Of a stretch of 64,000 nt of DNA, positions 54,326 to 63,818 are shown one piece after another. Under the pieces are notes generated by a model. The model was not told the DNA's origin and searched no databases. It saw nothing but the letters and a program-made list of their open reading frames with translations. Where the stretch lies: the NCBI RefSeq assembly GCF_002886185.1, contig NZ_KZ614147.1, forward strand, positions 593,187 through 657,186. Direction: 5' to 3'. The stretch is from Salipaludibacillus neizhouensis (GTDB taxonomy: Bacteria; Bacillota; Bacilli; Bacillales; Salisediminibacteriaceae). Within the stretch, counting starts at the first letter, position 1, and the number at the start of each line of letters is the position of its first letter. The translations under genes and the position numbers were made by a program.

Positions 54326-56323
54326 ATGATGGGTTCGGTAAAAGGGAAACTTATTAGTTTTACTGGTGGTCTTATAATTTTTACGATGCTAGTTACTTCT
54401 TTCGTTATTTATAATCAGTTGGGTGAAGGAATTGAAACATCAGTGGAAGAGAGTGCGACAGCAACGACGGAGGATGCTGATCAGTTTATTCAAGCTTACT
54501 TACATAGATTTAATACAATAATAGCGATGATGGCTGAGGATGATAGAACAATAGGAAGTATTACAGAGGGAGACGAAGAGTTGTGGACTAGTTTGACAGC
54601 TGCTCATACTAGTTTTATGAATCAGGAGCAAGGGGCACAGGCTACATACTATGGTACGGCAGAAGGTGATATGAGGACTACACCAATGTTGGAATTGCCT
54701 GCAGATTATGACCCGAGAACGAGACCATGGTATGAGGAAGCAGTCACAAACGTTGGGGAAGTTATTTGGACATCTCCATATATAGATGCAGATACTGAAG
54801 AGCTTGTTATTACGGCAGCAAAATCTATTACACCAACCCCCGATTCTGATCAGGTGTTAGGGGTTATGGCAGTTGATTTGTCACTCGATGAAATGGTTTC
54901 GTTATTGGAATCTAAGGAGGTTGGTTATGGCGGTCAATTAGCCCTTATTGATACAGAAGGGGTTATTATTGCTCATGGAGATCCCTCACAAGTTGGAAAT
55001 AATTTGGCCGAAGATTCGCAACTGAATGCAATAGTGGAGTCAACCGATACGAAAGGCTCTTTGAAAAATAATGGGGAAACAATTTATTACGATGAAATTG
55101 ACGGCTATGGCTGGAAAGTCATGTCTATATATAACGATGATCTTCTGTACGCAGAGCTAGATAATACGAGGAATACATTTATTATTGTGTCTATCATAGC
55201 GGTTATATTTGCTTTTATTGCTTCATTTTATGTAGCAAATAAGTTAACCAAACCGATACAACATTTAAATGATCAAGTGAAAAAAATGGCGCAAGGGGAT
55301 TTTTCCAAGGATCTTAACGTAAAAGGAAAAGACGAAATTAGTCAACTTGGAGTGTCTGTGAATGAAATGAGTAAAGAGCTTAGACATCTTGTAGGCTCGA
55401 TTCAAGGATCGGCTAGTGACTGTAAAGTAATGGCTGAGGAGCTAAGTGCTGTCTCCGAGGAGACGTTAGCGACAAGTGATGATATGTCTTCTGCTGTGAA
55501 CGAAGTTGCTGTAGGGGCTTCAAAACAGGCCGAGGATATGGAAGAAGCGAATCAGCAAATGCAACATTTGTCTGGTCAGGTAGGAAGGGCAACGGAACAA
55601 ACGAACCAAATGAACAAAGTATCGATGGATATCAGAAAGGCAAATGAAAAAGGTCTAACGCAAATGAATGTGCTAACAGATCGAACGTCGGCAACTCGTC
55701 AAGTATTTTCTAATGTTGATCAAGCAGTTGACCAGCTAATGAAAAAAGTAAGTGATATTGGTTCTGTTGTCGACACTATCTCTGACTTCGCTGATCAGAC
55801 CAACCTTTTAGCTTTAAATGCCAGTATTGAAGCGGCAAGAGCAGGAGAGCATGGAAAAGGATTTGCGGTAGTGGCAGATGAAGTAAGAAAGCTAGCAGAA
55901 CAATCCATGAGCGCGACAGGGAGAATCCGTGGAACTCTTGATGAAGTCGAAGGAGAAACGAAAAGAGTCGTAGATGCAATGACCACTGCTAATGGAATGA
56001 GTAATGATCAAAAACAAGCAGTGGAAGATACAGGTGCATCTCTTCAATCGATCGTTAAATATATTGAAACGCTGTCTCAATCTCTTGAAGAACTAACGAA
56101 GGATTTAAACGGGGTAAATGATCAAAAAAGTCAGATAGTTGAAGCGATGGCTAGTATTGCACTAGTTTCCGAAGGGGCGGCTGCAACCGCAGAGGAAGTG
56201 TCTGCATCAGCTGCAGAGCAAACCAAAGCTATCGAGACGGTAGGTAAAACATCTGAACAGCTCAATGATCTTAGTACAGAGCTTCAGGAGAAAACAAACC
56301 GTTTTAAAATAAATAACGGATAA
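54326..56323 (+). CDS. Methyl-accepting chemotaxis protein with dCache sensor
   Basis: About 665 residues. Membrane helix 1 (about 8-28), an extracellular double-Cache domain (about 30-280) with the amino-acid-binding-type [19 protein letters not shown] and AVDLSLDEM segments, membrane helix 2 (about 288-308), HAMP, and the signalling hairpin [18 protein letters not shown] with [15 protein letters not shown]. The C-terminal [13 protein letters not shown] region is suited to methylation. ATG at 54326 (or 54329) follows AGGGGTG; GTG at 54305 precedes that site. It likely detects an amino acid or small organic acid. Single gene, weak hairpin downstream. Confidence 0.93.
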   Translation: MMGSVKGKLISFTGGLIIFTMLVTSFVIYNQLGEGIETSVEESATATTEDADQFIQAYLHRFNTIIAMMAEDDRTIGSITEGDEELWTSLTAAHTSFMNQEQGAQATYYGTAEGDMRTTPMLELPADYDPRTRPWYEEAVTNVGEVIWTSPYIDADTEELVITAAKSITPTPDSDQVLGVMAVDLSLDEMVSLLESKEVGYGGQLALIDTEGVIIAHGDPSQVGNNLAEDSQLNAIVESTDTKGSLKNNGETIYYDEIDGYGWKVMSIYNDDLLYAELDNTRNTFIIVSIIAVIFAFIASFYVANKLTKPIQHLNDQVKKMAQGDFSKDLNVKGKDEISQLGVSVNEMSKELRHLVGSIQGSASDCKVMAEELSAVSEETLATSDDMSSAVNEVAVGASKQAEDMEEANQQMQHLSGQVGRATEQTNQMNKVSMDIRKANEKGLTQMNVLTDRTSATRQVFSNVDQAVDQLMKKVSDIGSVVDTISDFADQTNLLALNASIEAARAGEHGKGFAVVADEVRKLAEQSMSATGRIRGTLDEVEGETKRVVDAMTTANGMSNDQKQAVEDTGASLQSIVKYIETLSQSLEELTKDLNGVNDQKSQIVEAMASIALVSEGAAATAEEVSASAAEQTKAIETVGKTSEQLNDLSTELQEKTNRFKINNG

Positions 56324-56686
56324 GAGAAGCATAAAATTAGAGGGGTGTCAGGTCTTTGACTTTGACATACTCTCTTTTATTTTGGCTGTTTTCGTAAACT
56401 CTGTTCTAAAGAAAAAAATGACTTAGTGCCTATCATTACCCATCTGGTTGGATTGTTATCATTAGAGGTTGTTTGTAAAATTACGATTAGCTTCCCTTGG
56501 ATGATCCGCAAGCCTCCTCGATAGAATTGGAGTCCCTTCCGATCGTTAAAGAAATAGGCGCTAAGAAATCAGCATTTATATTATAGTTTTTACCGTTGTT
56601 GATAAAGGTGTGGATAAGTATAATGAAGAGAAGACATGGAAGAAATTCTAAGTGGATACACTTGATAATAATAAGGAGGAAATTTA
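56324..56686. other. Intergenic region with inverted family B repeat, before the sugar kinase
   Basis: A weak hairpin around 56340-56380 (GGGTGTCA / TGACATACTC) may terminate the MCP transcript. From 56464 to 56521 the reverse complement of the family B core occurs (GAGGTTGTTTGTAAAATTAC, CTTGGATGATCCGC, AGCCTCCTCG). Confidence 0.6.
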
Positions 56687-57634
56687 ATGGGGAAAGGTAT
56701 TATAAGTTTAGGTGAAGCATTAATTGATTTCATCCCGTTAGATGATAAGAATGAAATCTTTCAGAAAAGCCCCGGTGGAGCACCTGCAAACGTTGCGGTA
56801 GGCCTAGCACGACTTGGCGCAAAAACAACTTTTTTAGGTAAAATAGGTGACGATGTGCTAGGTCGGTTTTTAAAGGATACATTGAACGGTTATGGTGTGG
56901 ATACTTCTCACATGACTTTCACGAAGGATGCTCGGACAGGAGTTGTATTTGTGACTCTGGGAGAAGGGGGCGAGCGAAGTTTTGAATTTTACATAGATCC
57001 AAGTGCAGATCGCTTTCTAACAGAAGAAGATGTGGACAGAGCATTGTTTGAAACACATAACCTTCTTCATTTTGGGTCGATTAGTTTGATAAGTGAACCG
57101 GCGAAATCAGCCACTATAAAAGCAGTAAAACTTGCAAAAGAAAAAGGCTTGATTGTCTCTTATGATCCCAATCTACGCTTAGGACTATGGAAAAATGAAG
57201 ACCATGCGCGTGGAGAAATTAAAAGCATGTTAGGGTACGCAAATGTTTTAAAAATTTCTGAAGAAGAATTAGAATTTATCACTGGAGAACATGACATCGT
57301 TGCAGGAGTTAAAAAACTGGAGGACTATCAAATTCCAATTATCTTTATTACACTTGGAGCCGAAGGAAGCTTTATATTTGCAAAAGGGAATCAAGTTCAT
57401 GTAAATGCGATGAAAGTAAAAGCTGTTGATACAACAGGCGCAGGAGACGCTTTCGTTTCGGCAATTCTCTATCAACTTCATGAGACCGACAAGGCAGTTT
57501 CAGAATTGACGTTGGATAATCTGGAACAAATGACGCGATTCGCTGCTGTTTCCGGTGGACTTGCCGCAGCCACAAAAGGTGCGATGACAGCCTTACCAAC
57601 CTTGAATGAAGTGAAAAATCAATTGGCGGATTAG
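56687..57634 (+). CDS. PfkB-family carbohydrate kinase (fructokinase-like)
   Basis: A 315-residue ribokinase-fold sugar kinase. It begins IISLGEALIDFIP and has the substrate motif SPGGAPANVAVGLARLG near residue 28. The second PfkB signature, DTTGAGDAFVSAIL, near 250 contains the catalytic Asp. The GGAPANVA form and overall length fit fructokinases; 2-dehydro-3-deoxygluconate kinases look alike and are not excluded. AAGGAGGAAA precedes the ATG. It stands alone with no sugar transporter beside it, followed by a bidirectional terminator. Confidence 0.9.
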   Translation: MGKGIISLGEALIDFIPLDDKNEIFQKSPGGAPANVAVGLARLGAKTTFLGKIGDDVLGRFLKDTLNGYGVDTSHMTFTKDARTGVVFVTLGEGGERSFEFYIDPSADRFLTEEDVDRALFETHNLLHFGSISLISEPAKSATIKAVKLAKEKGLIVSYDPNLRLGLWKNEDHARGEIKSMLGYANVLKISEEELEFITGEHDIVAGVKKLEDYQIPIIFITLGAEGSFIFAKGNQVHVNAMKVKAVDTTGAGDAFVSAILYQLHETDKAVSELTLDNLEQMTRFAAVSGGLAAATKGAMTALPTLNEVKNQLAD

Positions 57635-57654
57635 CAGAGTTTTATAAATGTAAA

Positions 57655-57696
57655 AAGATGACTCCAAAGATCAGAGAGATCTTTTGGAGTCATCTT
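57655..57696 (-). terminator. Bidirectional terminator between sugar kinase and cheY
   Basis: AAGATGACTCCAAAGATC pairs with GATCTTTTGGAGTCATCTT (57678-57696, one bulge). The T-run is on the minus-strand side, suiting cheY. Confidence 0.85.
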
Positions 57697-57717
57697 AATC
57701 TAAGTTTATCCGTCTAT

Positions 57718-58080
57718 TTATCGTTTTAGAGCTTTTTCAATGGCTTCCTTAATGCGAGGCTCATCAAACGGCTTCACAATAAAGTCAACGGCTCCTTTTT
57801 GAATCGCATCGACAACCATGTTTTGTTGTCCCATTGCCGAGCACATAACAACTTTAGCATTTGGATCCAAAGCTTTAATTTTTTCTAAAGCTTGAATGCC
57901 GTTCATTTCGGGCATCGTTATATCCATTGTGACTAAGTCGGGTTTATGTTCTAGGTATAAATCAATCGCTTGTTGCCCATTTTCAGCTTCTGCAACAACT
58001 TCATAACCAGCATCAGTGACCATTTTTTTTAATGTCATTCTCATAAACGCAGCATCATCAGTTATTAATAATCTCGCCAT
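57718..58080 (-). CDS. cheY: Chemotaxis-type response regulator CheY
   Basis: A 120-residue receiver with DD at 8-9, phosphoacceptor Asp53 in VTMDITMPEMNG, Ser in VMCSAMGQQ, and KPFDEPRI. This closely fits the Bacillus/Thermotoga CheY form that binds the flagellar switch. It is encoded singly here, not within a flagellar/chemotaxis operon as in B. subtilis, so it may be a second CheY. GAGGAGGATC precedes the ATG. The two chemoreceptors in the window are the natural upstream inputs through CheA, which is elsewhere. Confidence 0.9.
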   Translation of the reverse strand: MARLLITDDAAFMRMTLKKMVTDAGYEVVAEAENGQQAIDLYLEHKPDLVTMDITMPEMNGIQALEKIKALDPNAKVVMCSAMGQQNMVVDAIQKGAVDFIVKPFDEPRIKEAIEKALKR

Positions 58081-58404
58081 TATTATGATCCTCCTCTTCG
58101 GTTCAAAGCACTATCGTTGTTCTAAATATAGTACGAAAGAGGTGGATTGTCAACGGATTTATTACTTCTAAAGTCCTTTCGTATATGTAGTTATCTAGAA
58201 AATTAAAGGGGAATAGTGTAAAATAAAGGTGTAGAGATAATTCCATTTGTATAATTGGGTCTATTTAACTATTTGTAGCAGAAGAATACCTAATAGGTAA
58301 ATAATAAAATAGGACTCAGCTTAAAGCAACTCGGGTTTGATTGAAATAACGATCTCTATAAAAAGTCTTGGTGTTCAAACGCAATTACAAAGGAGGGAAT
58401 CCTC
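58081..58404. other. Divergent intergenic region between cheY and ung
   Basis: About 320 A+T-rich bases holding the cheY ribosome site and presumably both promoters. No repeat, gene or regulatory RNA recognised. Confidence 0.4.
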
Positions 58405-59097
58405 ATGGCTAACCCATTTAAAAATGATTGGAAGCAGCAATTAAGTGAAGAGTTTAAGAAAAGCTATTATCTTGAATTAAGGGAATTTTTAAACGCGGAA
58501 TACGCAATTCACAATATCTTTCCACAGATGGATGACATTTTCAATGCATTACATAGTACGTCGTTTGAAAACACGAAGGTGGTTATTATTGGTCAGGATC
58601 CGTACCATGGCTTTGGTCAAGCTCACGGATTGAGTTTTTCTGTGCAGGCGGGAGTTAAAGTTCCTCCCTCACTGAAAAATATATTTAAAGAACTTCATGA
58701 TGATCTAGGGTATCCTGTCCCTCAGCATGGATATTTACAAAAGTGGGCAGGGGAGGGAATCCTTTTATTAAACAATGTATTGACAGTAAGAGAACAAACA
58801 CCGAATTCTCACCAAGGGAAAGGGTGGAAATTGTTTACAGATCAGGTGATTCAACGGTTGAACGAGCGAAAGAAACCCGTGGTATTTATTTTATGGGGGA
58901 AACACGCACAGAAAAAAGGAGAATGGATTACAAATGATCATCATTTAGTCATAAAAAGTCCTCATCCTAGTCCTTTTTCTGCACGTCGTGGTTTTTTCGG
59001 AAGTCGTCCATTTTCAACAGCGAATAAATTTCTCCAGCAGATCGGAGAAGAGGAAATCGACTGGAAATTACCTGTGCACCTAGTAGAAGAGAAATGA
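58405..59097 (+). CDS. ung: Uracil-DNA glycosylase
   Basis: A 230-residue family 1 uracil-DNA glycosylase removing uracil from DNA in base excision repair. The catalytic water-activating motif is [18 protein letters not shown] with Asp65, and the leucine/His loop is [31 protein letters not shown] precedes the ATG. In B. subtilis ung, ywdI and ywdK are close together. Here three other genes (a dehydrogenase, a kinase and an oxidoreductase) lie between ung and ywdI. Confidence 0.97.
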   Translation: MANPFKNDWKQQLSEEFKKSYYLELREFLNAEYAIHNIFPQMDDIFNALHSTSFENTKVVIIGQDPYHGFGQAHGLSFSVQAGVKVPPSLKNIFKELHDDLGYPVPQHGYLQKWAGEGILLLNNVLTVREQTPNSHQGKGWKLFTDQVIQRLNERKKPVVFILWGKHAQKKGEWITNDHHLVIKSPHPSPFSARRGFFGSRPFSTANKFLQQIGEEEIDWKLPVHLVEEK

Positions 59098-59181
59098 GAT
59101 AGCTTAAGATAGAAAAGATGAATTGACTTACATGGTTATGGAAGATAATTATAATTTTCTGGAAAAGGGAGTCGGTACATT

Positions 59182-60051
59182 ATGAAGCAAAGGATTGGAT
59201 TTATTGGAACAGGCGTCATGGGAGAAAGTATGGCCAATCATCTCATGAAAGGTGGTCACGAACTTTTTATTTATACGCGTACAAAATCAAAGGCTAATGG
59301 CTTGCTTGAAAATGGTGCCAAGTGGTGCGAAACGGTGTCAGAGCTTGCGAAAAGTGTGGATGTCGTCATTACAATGGTGGGATATCCAACTGATGTCCGG
59401 GAAGTATACTTAGGTCTTCAAGGGATTTTAGAGAATGCTTCGCAAGGTACGTATATAATCGATATGACGACGTCAAGCCCTGCTCTTGCAAAGGAGATAT
59501 TTGAAGAAGCAAAACAAAAAGGAATGTATAGTTTAGATGCTCCTGTCTCCGGTGGGGATATTGGTGCGAGAGATGCAAAGCTAACGATAATGGCCGGTGG
59601 AGAACAAGTGGTATTTGACTATATGCAACCTATTTTTAAATTAATGGGAGAAAATGTTGTTTTGCAAGGTGAAGCAGGAGCTGGACAATTCACAAAAATG
59701 GCCAATCAAATAGCGATTGCTAGCACGATGATGGGTGTAAGTGAATCCATGGCTTATGCTAAAAAAGCTGGATTGGATCAAGAAAAAGTCTTGTCATCAA
59801 TTCAAACAGGAGCAGCGGGAAGTTTTTCGCTTTCAAAATTAGCACCACGAATGATAGCTGGAGACTTTGCACCCGGTTTTTATATTAAGCACTTTATCAA
59901 GGACATGGGAATCGCCATTGATTCAGCAAAAGAGTTAGGAATGGATACTCCAGGTCTGATTCAGGCAAAGAAATTATATGAACAACTGGCAGAAGACGGA
60001 GAGGGAAATTCAGGAACTCAAGCCCTATATAAATATTACGATCACGAATAG
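59182..60051 (+). CDS. 3-hydroxyisobutyrate dehydrogenase-family NAD(P) oxidoreductase (YkwC-like)
   Basis: A 289-residue beta-hydroxyacid dehydrogenase. The N-terminal Rossmann motif is GFIGTGVMGESMANHL, the substrate motif DAPVSGGDIGARDAKLTIMAGG lies near 118-140, and the catalytic Lys is in GAGQFTKMANQI (about 173). The C-terminal helical domain shows FYIKHFIKDMGIAIDSAKEL. Family members reduce or oxidise 3-hydroxyisobutyrate, tartronate semialdehyde or 4-hydroxybutyrate; the substrate is not fixed by the sequence. AAAAGGGAG precedes the ATG. Followed directly by a hairpin. Confidence 0.9.
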   Translation: MKQRIGFIGTGVMGESMANHLMKGGHELFIYTRTKSKANGLLENGAKWCETVSELAKSVDVVITMVGYPTDVREVYLGLQGILENASQGTYIIDMTTSSPALAKEIFEEAKQKGMYSLDAPVSGGDIGARDAKLTIMAGGEQVVFDYMQPIFKLMGENVVLQGEAGAGQFTKMANQIAIASTMMGVSESMAYAKKAGLDQEKVLSSIQTGAAGSFSLSKLAPRMIAGDFAPGFYIKHFIKDMGIAIDSAKELGMDTPGLIQAKKLYEQLAEDGEGNSGTQALYKYYDHE

Positions 60052-60090
60052 CACCCGCTTTGCGGGGTCTTTTTGGGGTCAGACCCCCCA
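60052..60090 (+). terminator. Terminator plus GGGGTCAGACCCC hairpin
   Basis: CCCGC-TTT-GCGGG is followed by CTTTTT (60055-60073). Right after it comes the self-complementary GGGGTCAGACCCC (60075-60087). A related TGGTCTGACCCCT occurs at 62391-62403 after the next gene. Confidence 0.75.
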
Positions 60091-60216
60091 TATATTGGGA
60101 ATCGCTGTGGTAGAGAAATAGGTAGTGCGATAAATGTCGAATTTTCTGCACAATTCTCGCTTTTTTTAATTTATAATGGTGTTTGAGACAAAAAGAAATA
60201 CCGAGGAGAAGTTCAA

Positions 60217-62367
60217 ATGTTTCATACACTGCGGTCAAAATTACTGATATTTTTAATTCTAGTAGCCTTTATTCCGATGATCATCGTTGGGGTCATTAGT
60301 TATAACGCTCAAAAACAAGAAATAACAAATAGTGCTGAACGGTCTTTAGCGATTCAAAGTACAAGTTTATCGGTGGAGATAACGAGGTTTTTAGAGGAAC
60401 GATTGAAGGACATACAGACTTTAGCCAATAATCCTGTATTAATGGATCAGGACAGTGAGGCTCTGGACATAAGGGAACAGATGTATAAATTCTTGATGAT
60501 ACATAACATATATTTTGATTCTCTTTATATAACTACAGATGGGACGGTAGCGGTTGAAACAGAATTAGGTGTGCTGGGAGAGGACTTGAGTGAACGTCCT
60601 TGGTTTGAAGAGGCGCTGAAAGGTAATATCGTTATTTCAGATATTTATTATTCTTCACTTATTGACTCCCCCGCCCTTGCAATGGCATCACCTGTTTACG
60701 ATATGGACCAAAATTTACATAGTGTGCTCGCACCTATATTCGATTTAGGTTCCCTTTATCAAGTGCTGGAAGAACATACAGATCAGCAGCAAGATACAAG
60801 GTGGGGTGGCTATGCATTTTTACTAAACAATGATGGAAATTTTATTTCTCATCCCGATACAGAGGAAATTTTCCATGCAAATTATTTTCAGCAGGAAGGA
60901 ATATCGAAAGGGACTGTTAATGATCTTATCGATCAAAGGGGAATGGTCAATGTGGCAGGAGGGGAAGTACACTCTTTCTCGAGAATAGAGACATTTTCGG
61001 GTTTTAATAATGAATGGTATGTAGGAGTAGCAGTAGATGGGGAAGAGCTCTATGCCCCATTAAGAAGCTTGCTTATCCAATACTTGGTGTTTTTCAGTAT
61101 CATGTTGATTGTCATTACACTTGCCGTTTATAAATTGTCACAATATCTTGTTTTGCCTATTCACCAACTTGTCGAGACAACGAAGAACTTAGCAGAGGGT
61201 AATAAAAAGAATCAAAAATACGTATCTGCCTATGAAGAAGTCAATTATTTAAATGCAACGTTCGATCATATGACAGAGCAGTTAGAGGAAAGAGAAAAAA
61301 AGAATAAAAAATCAACTGTGGTTTTGGAATCAACAGATAGTGGAGTTCTAGCAATCAATCGGAAAACCAAGAAAATAACGTTGTTTAATAGAAAATGTGA
61401 AAAGACATTTCTTCTTTCAAAAGAACAAGCGATTGGGGTTGAACTGGACATTCTTATAGAGCAATCACCAACTATGAAAAACATCGTTGAAAAGGGGAAT
61501 ATTCATCAGTTAAGTGAGCATGGAGAAGTGAAAGACAAGTATGAAATAGATTTTATCTCTGAAGATACTGGAGAAATGCAAACATATTTGTTGAGTATAA
61601 CTAGCTTGCCAGGTCCAGATAGTGAGGCACACGATGAAATGCTTATCATATTTAATGATCTGACGGAAAAACGGAAAATGGAACTTGAGTTGGTTCGGTC
61701 TGAAAGGCTAAAAGTAGTTGGAGAGATGGCTGCAGGATTTGCTCATGAAATCAAAAATCCTCTTACGACAATAAAAGGTTTTATACAACTGTTTAATGAA
61801 CGAGATAATTCGAGAAATGAACAGTTTTACGAACTCGTTGGGGATGAAATTGATCGAGTAAATAAACTGATGAATGAACTTTTGGAACTCTCAAATCCGA
61901 AGTCTATCAAGAAATTTGAAACGATTGATATAGAGAAATTGTTAAATAATTGTTTGACATTGCATCAGTCAGATATGAATGATAATCATATCGAGCTAGA
62001 AGTATTTTTTGAAAAGGATTTACCAGAGCTTCTTGCCGACAGGAACAAGTTACAGCAAGTTTTCATGAATCTTTTTAATAATGCTATTCAAGCAATGCCT
62101 GATGGAGGTAACTTGATAATTCGCTCCAGTCTAGACGATCAACTGAAACAAATAGTGGTCTCAGTGAAAGATAGTGGTTCGGGGATGAGTTGTGAAACGC
62201 TCCAAAAACTAGGTACGCCATTTTTTACAACAAAGGAATCGGGTACAGGCTTAGGACTTACGACAAGTTATCGTATTATCGAGGAAATGGGTGGTACGAT
62301 CACCGTTCAATCAATCGAGCAAGGTGGCACCACATTCACCGTTTATATCCCATTGGAAATGAAATAA
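60217..62367 (+). CDS. Membrane sensor histidine kinase (Cache-HAMP-PAS-HisKA, sporulation/NtrB-like)
   Basis: A 716-residue kinase. Membrane helix 1 (about 8-28), an extracellular double-Cache region (about 35-280, including DLSERPWFEEALKGNIVISD), helix 2 (about 286-306), HAMP, PAS (about 365-480), HisKA with GFAHEIKNPLTTIKGF (His near 510), and an ATPase domain with NLFNNAIQAMP, DSGSGM and FFTTKESGTGLGL. The NtrB/KinA-E-like core suggests input to a sporulation-type or NtrC-type pathway. No response regulator is adjacent, so it is an orphan kinase. GAGGAGAAG precedes the ATG. Confidence 0.92.
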   Translation: MFHTLRSKLLIFLILVAFIPMIIVGVISYNAQKQEITNSAERSLAIQSTSLSVEITRFLEERLKDIQTLANNPVLMDQDSEALDIREQMYKFLMIHNIYFDSLYITTDGTVAVETELGVLGEDLSERPWFEEALKGNIVISDIYYSSLIDSPALAMASPVYDMDQNLHSVLAPIFDLGSLYQVLEEHTDQQQDTRWGGYAFLLNNDGNFISHPDTEEIFHANYFQQEGISKGTVNDLIDQRGMVNVAGGEVHSFSRIETFSGFNNEWYVGVAVDGEELYAPLRSLLIQYLVFFSIMLIVITLAVYKLSQYLVLPIHQLVETTKNLAEGNKKNQKYVSAYEEVNYLNATFDHMTEQLEEREKKNKKSTVVLESTDSGVLAINRKTKKITLFNRKCEKTFLLSKEQAIGVELDILIEQSPTMKNIVEKGNIHQLSEHGEVKDKYEIDFISEDTGEMQTYLLSITSLPGPDSEAHDEMLIIFNDLTEKRKMELELVRSERLKVVGEMAAGFAHEIKNPLTTIKGFIQLFNERDNSRNEQFYELVGDEIDRVNKLMNELLELSNPKSIKKFETIDIEKLLNNCLTLHQSDMNDNHIELEVFFEKDLPELLADRNKLQQVFMNLFNNAIQAMPDGGNLIIRSSLDDQLKQIVVSVKDSGSGMSCETLQKLGTPFFTTKESGTGLGLTTSYRIIEEMGGTITVQSIEQGGTTFTVYIPLEMK

Positions 62368-62456
62368 AAAGGCAACTTCCAAATAATGGGTGGTCTGACC
62401 CCTCGGATAGTATTCTTCATTTTTCAGACAGTTCATGATACATTGGAGGTAACAGA

Positions 62457-63146
62457 ATGGAGGAGATGGATATGAAACAGGCATTAGTTGTAGGTGCTAC
62501 AGGACTTGTAGGCAGACATATTGTCAAAGAGTTGATTAAAAGCAATAAGTATGAAGAAATTCATCTTCTTACTAGATCAAAATCATTATTTTCTGATCAT
62601 CCCAAGGTAAAGGAACATATTATCGATTTTGACTTCTTGGATCTAAAAAAGCATTTGTTTGACCAAGTATCGGATGTCTTTATTGCCATTGGGACAACGA
62701 TGAAAAAGGTAAAATCACAAGAACAATTTATAAAAGTTGACTATACGTATCCACTGAGAATTGCAGAATATGCAACGGAAGCAGGCGCAGATAAAATACT
62801 TCTCGTTTCTTCGATGGGAGCATCCCGTAATTCACGCTTCTTTTACAGCCGAGTTAAAGGCACGCTGGAGGATCAGATCCTTATGCTTAACCATCCATCG
62901 GTACATATTTTCCGTCCATCGCTCCTTACAGGAGAAAGATTCGAAAATCGACCGGGGGAAAGAGCTGCTGAAGTGGTTAGTAAACCCCTTTCTTTCATTT
63001 TTAAAGGGAAGCTGGAAAAGTATGTACCTGTAAGAGGTGCCTCCGTAGCCTCGGTTATGGTAGAAGTGGCACAAGTAGACAGTAAAGGAATTCATGTGTA
63101 TGAATCTAATCTTATCCACCGATTGGGAGAGGTTTTGAAAAAATAA
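62457..63146 (+). CDS. Atypical SDR/NAD(P)-binding oxidoreductase (HTATIP2-like)
   Basis: A 229-residue (or 224) Rossmann protein. The dinucleotide motif is VVGATGLVGRHIVKEL. It also has AIGTTMKKVKSQEQF, the VSSMGASRNSRFFYSRVKG segment with the Ser-Tyr-Lys-like set (YSRVK), and HIFRPSLLTGERFENRPGE. This matches atypical SDR proteins related to human HTATIP2/TIP30, whose bacterial role is unknown. Two starts have ribosome sites: ATG 62457 after GGAGGT and ATG 62472 after GGAGGAG; the first is annotated. Single gene. Confidence 0.85.
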   Translation: MEEMDMKQALVVGATGLVGRHIVKELIKSNKYEEIHLLTRSKSLFSDHPKVKEHIIDFDFLDLKKHLFDQVSDVFIAIGTTMKKVKSQEQFIKVDYTYPLRIAEYATEAGADKILLVSSMGASRNSRFFYSRVKGTLEDQILMLNHPSVHIFRPSLLTGERFENRPGERAAEVVSKPLSFIFKGKLEKYVPVRGASVASVMVEVAQVDSKGIHVYESNLIHRLGEVLKK

Positions 63147-63199
63147 TGAATGAACCGATACTTTTTATTGATTTAAGAAAATAAAGTAAAGCTTTTCTT

Positions 63200-63228
63200 A
63201 AAACCGGCACTCGTCGGTTTTTTCTTTT
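63200..63228 (+). terminator. Terminator after the Rossmann oxidoreductase gene
   Basis: AAAACCG (63200-63206) pairs with CGGTTTT (63215-63221), followed by TTCTTTT. Confidence 0.78.
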
Positions 63229-63361
63229 ATTCTTGAAAAAAACATGGTAAAGTTTCGTTGAAATATACATATGAATTAGTACATCAAAACCCGGTAGGAT
63301 TTTCTGACTATCGATTATTGTTGTATAATTAACCTAATATAAAACGAAAGGGGCTAGGTCT

Positions 63362-63676
63362 GTGGACATTCCTGCTAGTGTAGTCATTAGAAAGATGGAA
63401 GAGGAGCTGGATAAGCTAAAGGTTTCCGTTAACGCCTCCGAAAATACATATCGAGAACATGCTCAAGTGCTAAAAACGTATTGTGATCTTCTTCTCGACA
63501 CGAAAACAGAAGCACCGGCCCCAAAGGTTCAGCATGCAACCGTAAACGATGTTCATGGCCGAAAAGGGGAGAGAACCGAACATCAGCAAACACCGGAAAG
63601 TCATTCCGCTAAGAAAAGCGGCACTGTATATGACGGAGGAGATAACCCGGAAAGTGACAGTTTGTTTGATTTTTAA
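63362..63676 (+). CDS. ywdI: YwdI-family protein
   Basis: A 104-residue hydrophilic protein starting with GTG after AAAGGGGC. The conserved N-terminus MDIPASVVIRKMEEELDKLK and the HAQVLKTYCDLLLD helix match the YwdI family of Bacillus, found beside ung and ywdK. The remainder is low-complexity and charged, ending in DGGDNPESDSLFDF. No function is known. ywdK follows after about 140 bases in the same direction. Confidence 0.82.
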   Translation: MDIPASVVIRKMEEELDKLKVSVNASENTYREHAQVLKTYCDLLLDTKTEAPAPKVQHATVNDVHGRKGERTEHQQTPESHSAKKSGTVYDGGDNPESDSLFDF

Positions 63677-63818
63677 AGGCTTTTTAAATGTGGTTGCTTT
63701 TGAAAAAATTAAAGACAGTATGATGAAAATTACGATTTGATAAATAGATATGGTATGCTTTTCTTGGGAAATAAACACAGAAATTATCCAGCATAAAGCG
63801 TGGTAAAAAGGAGAATGA

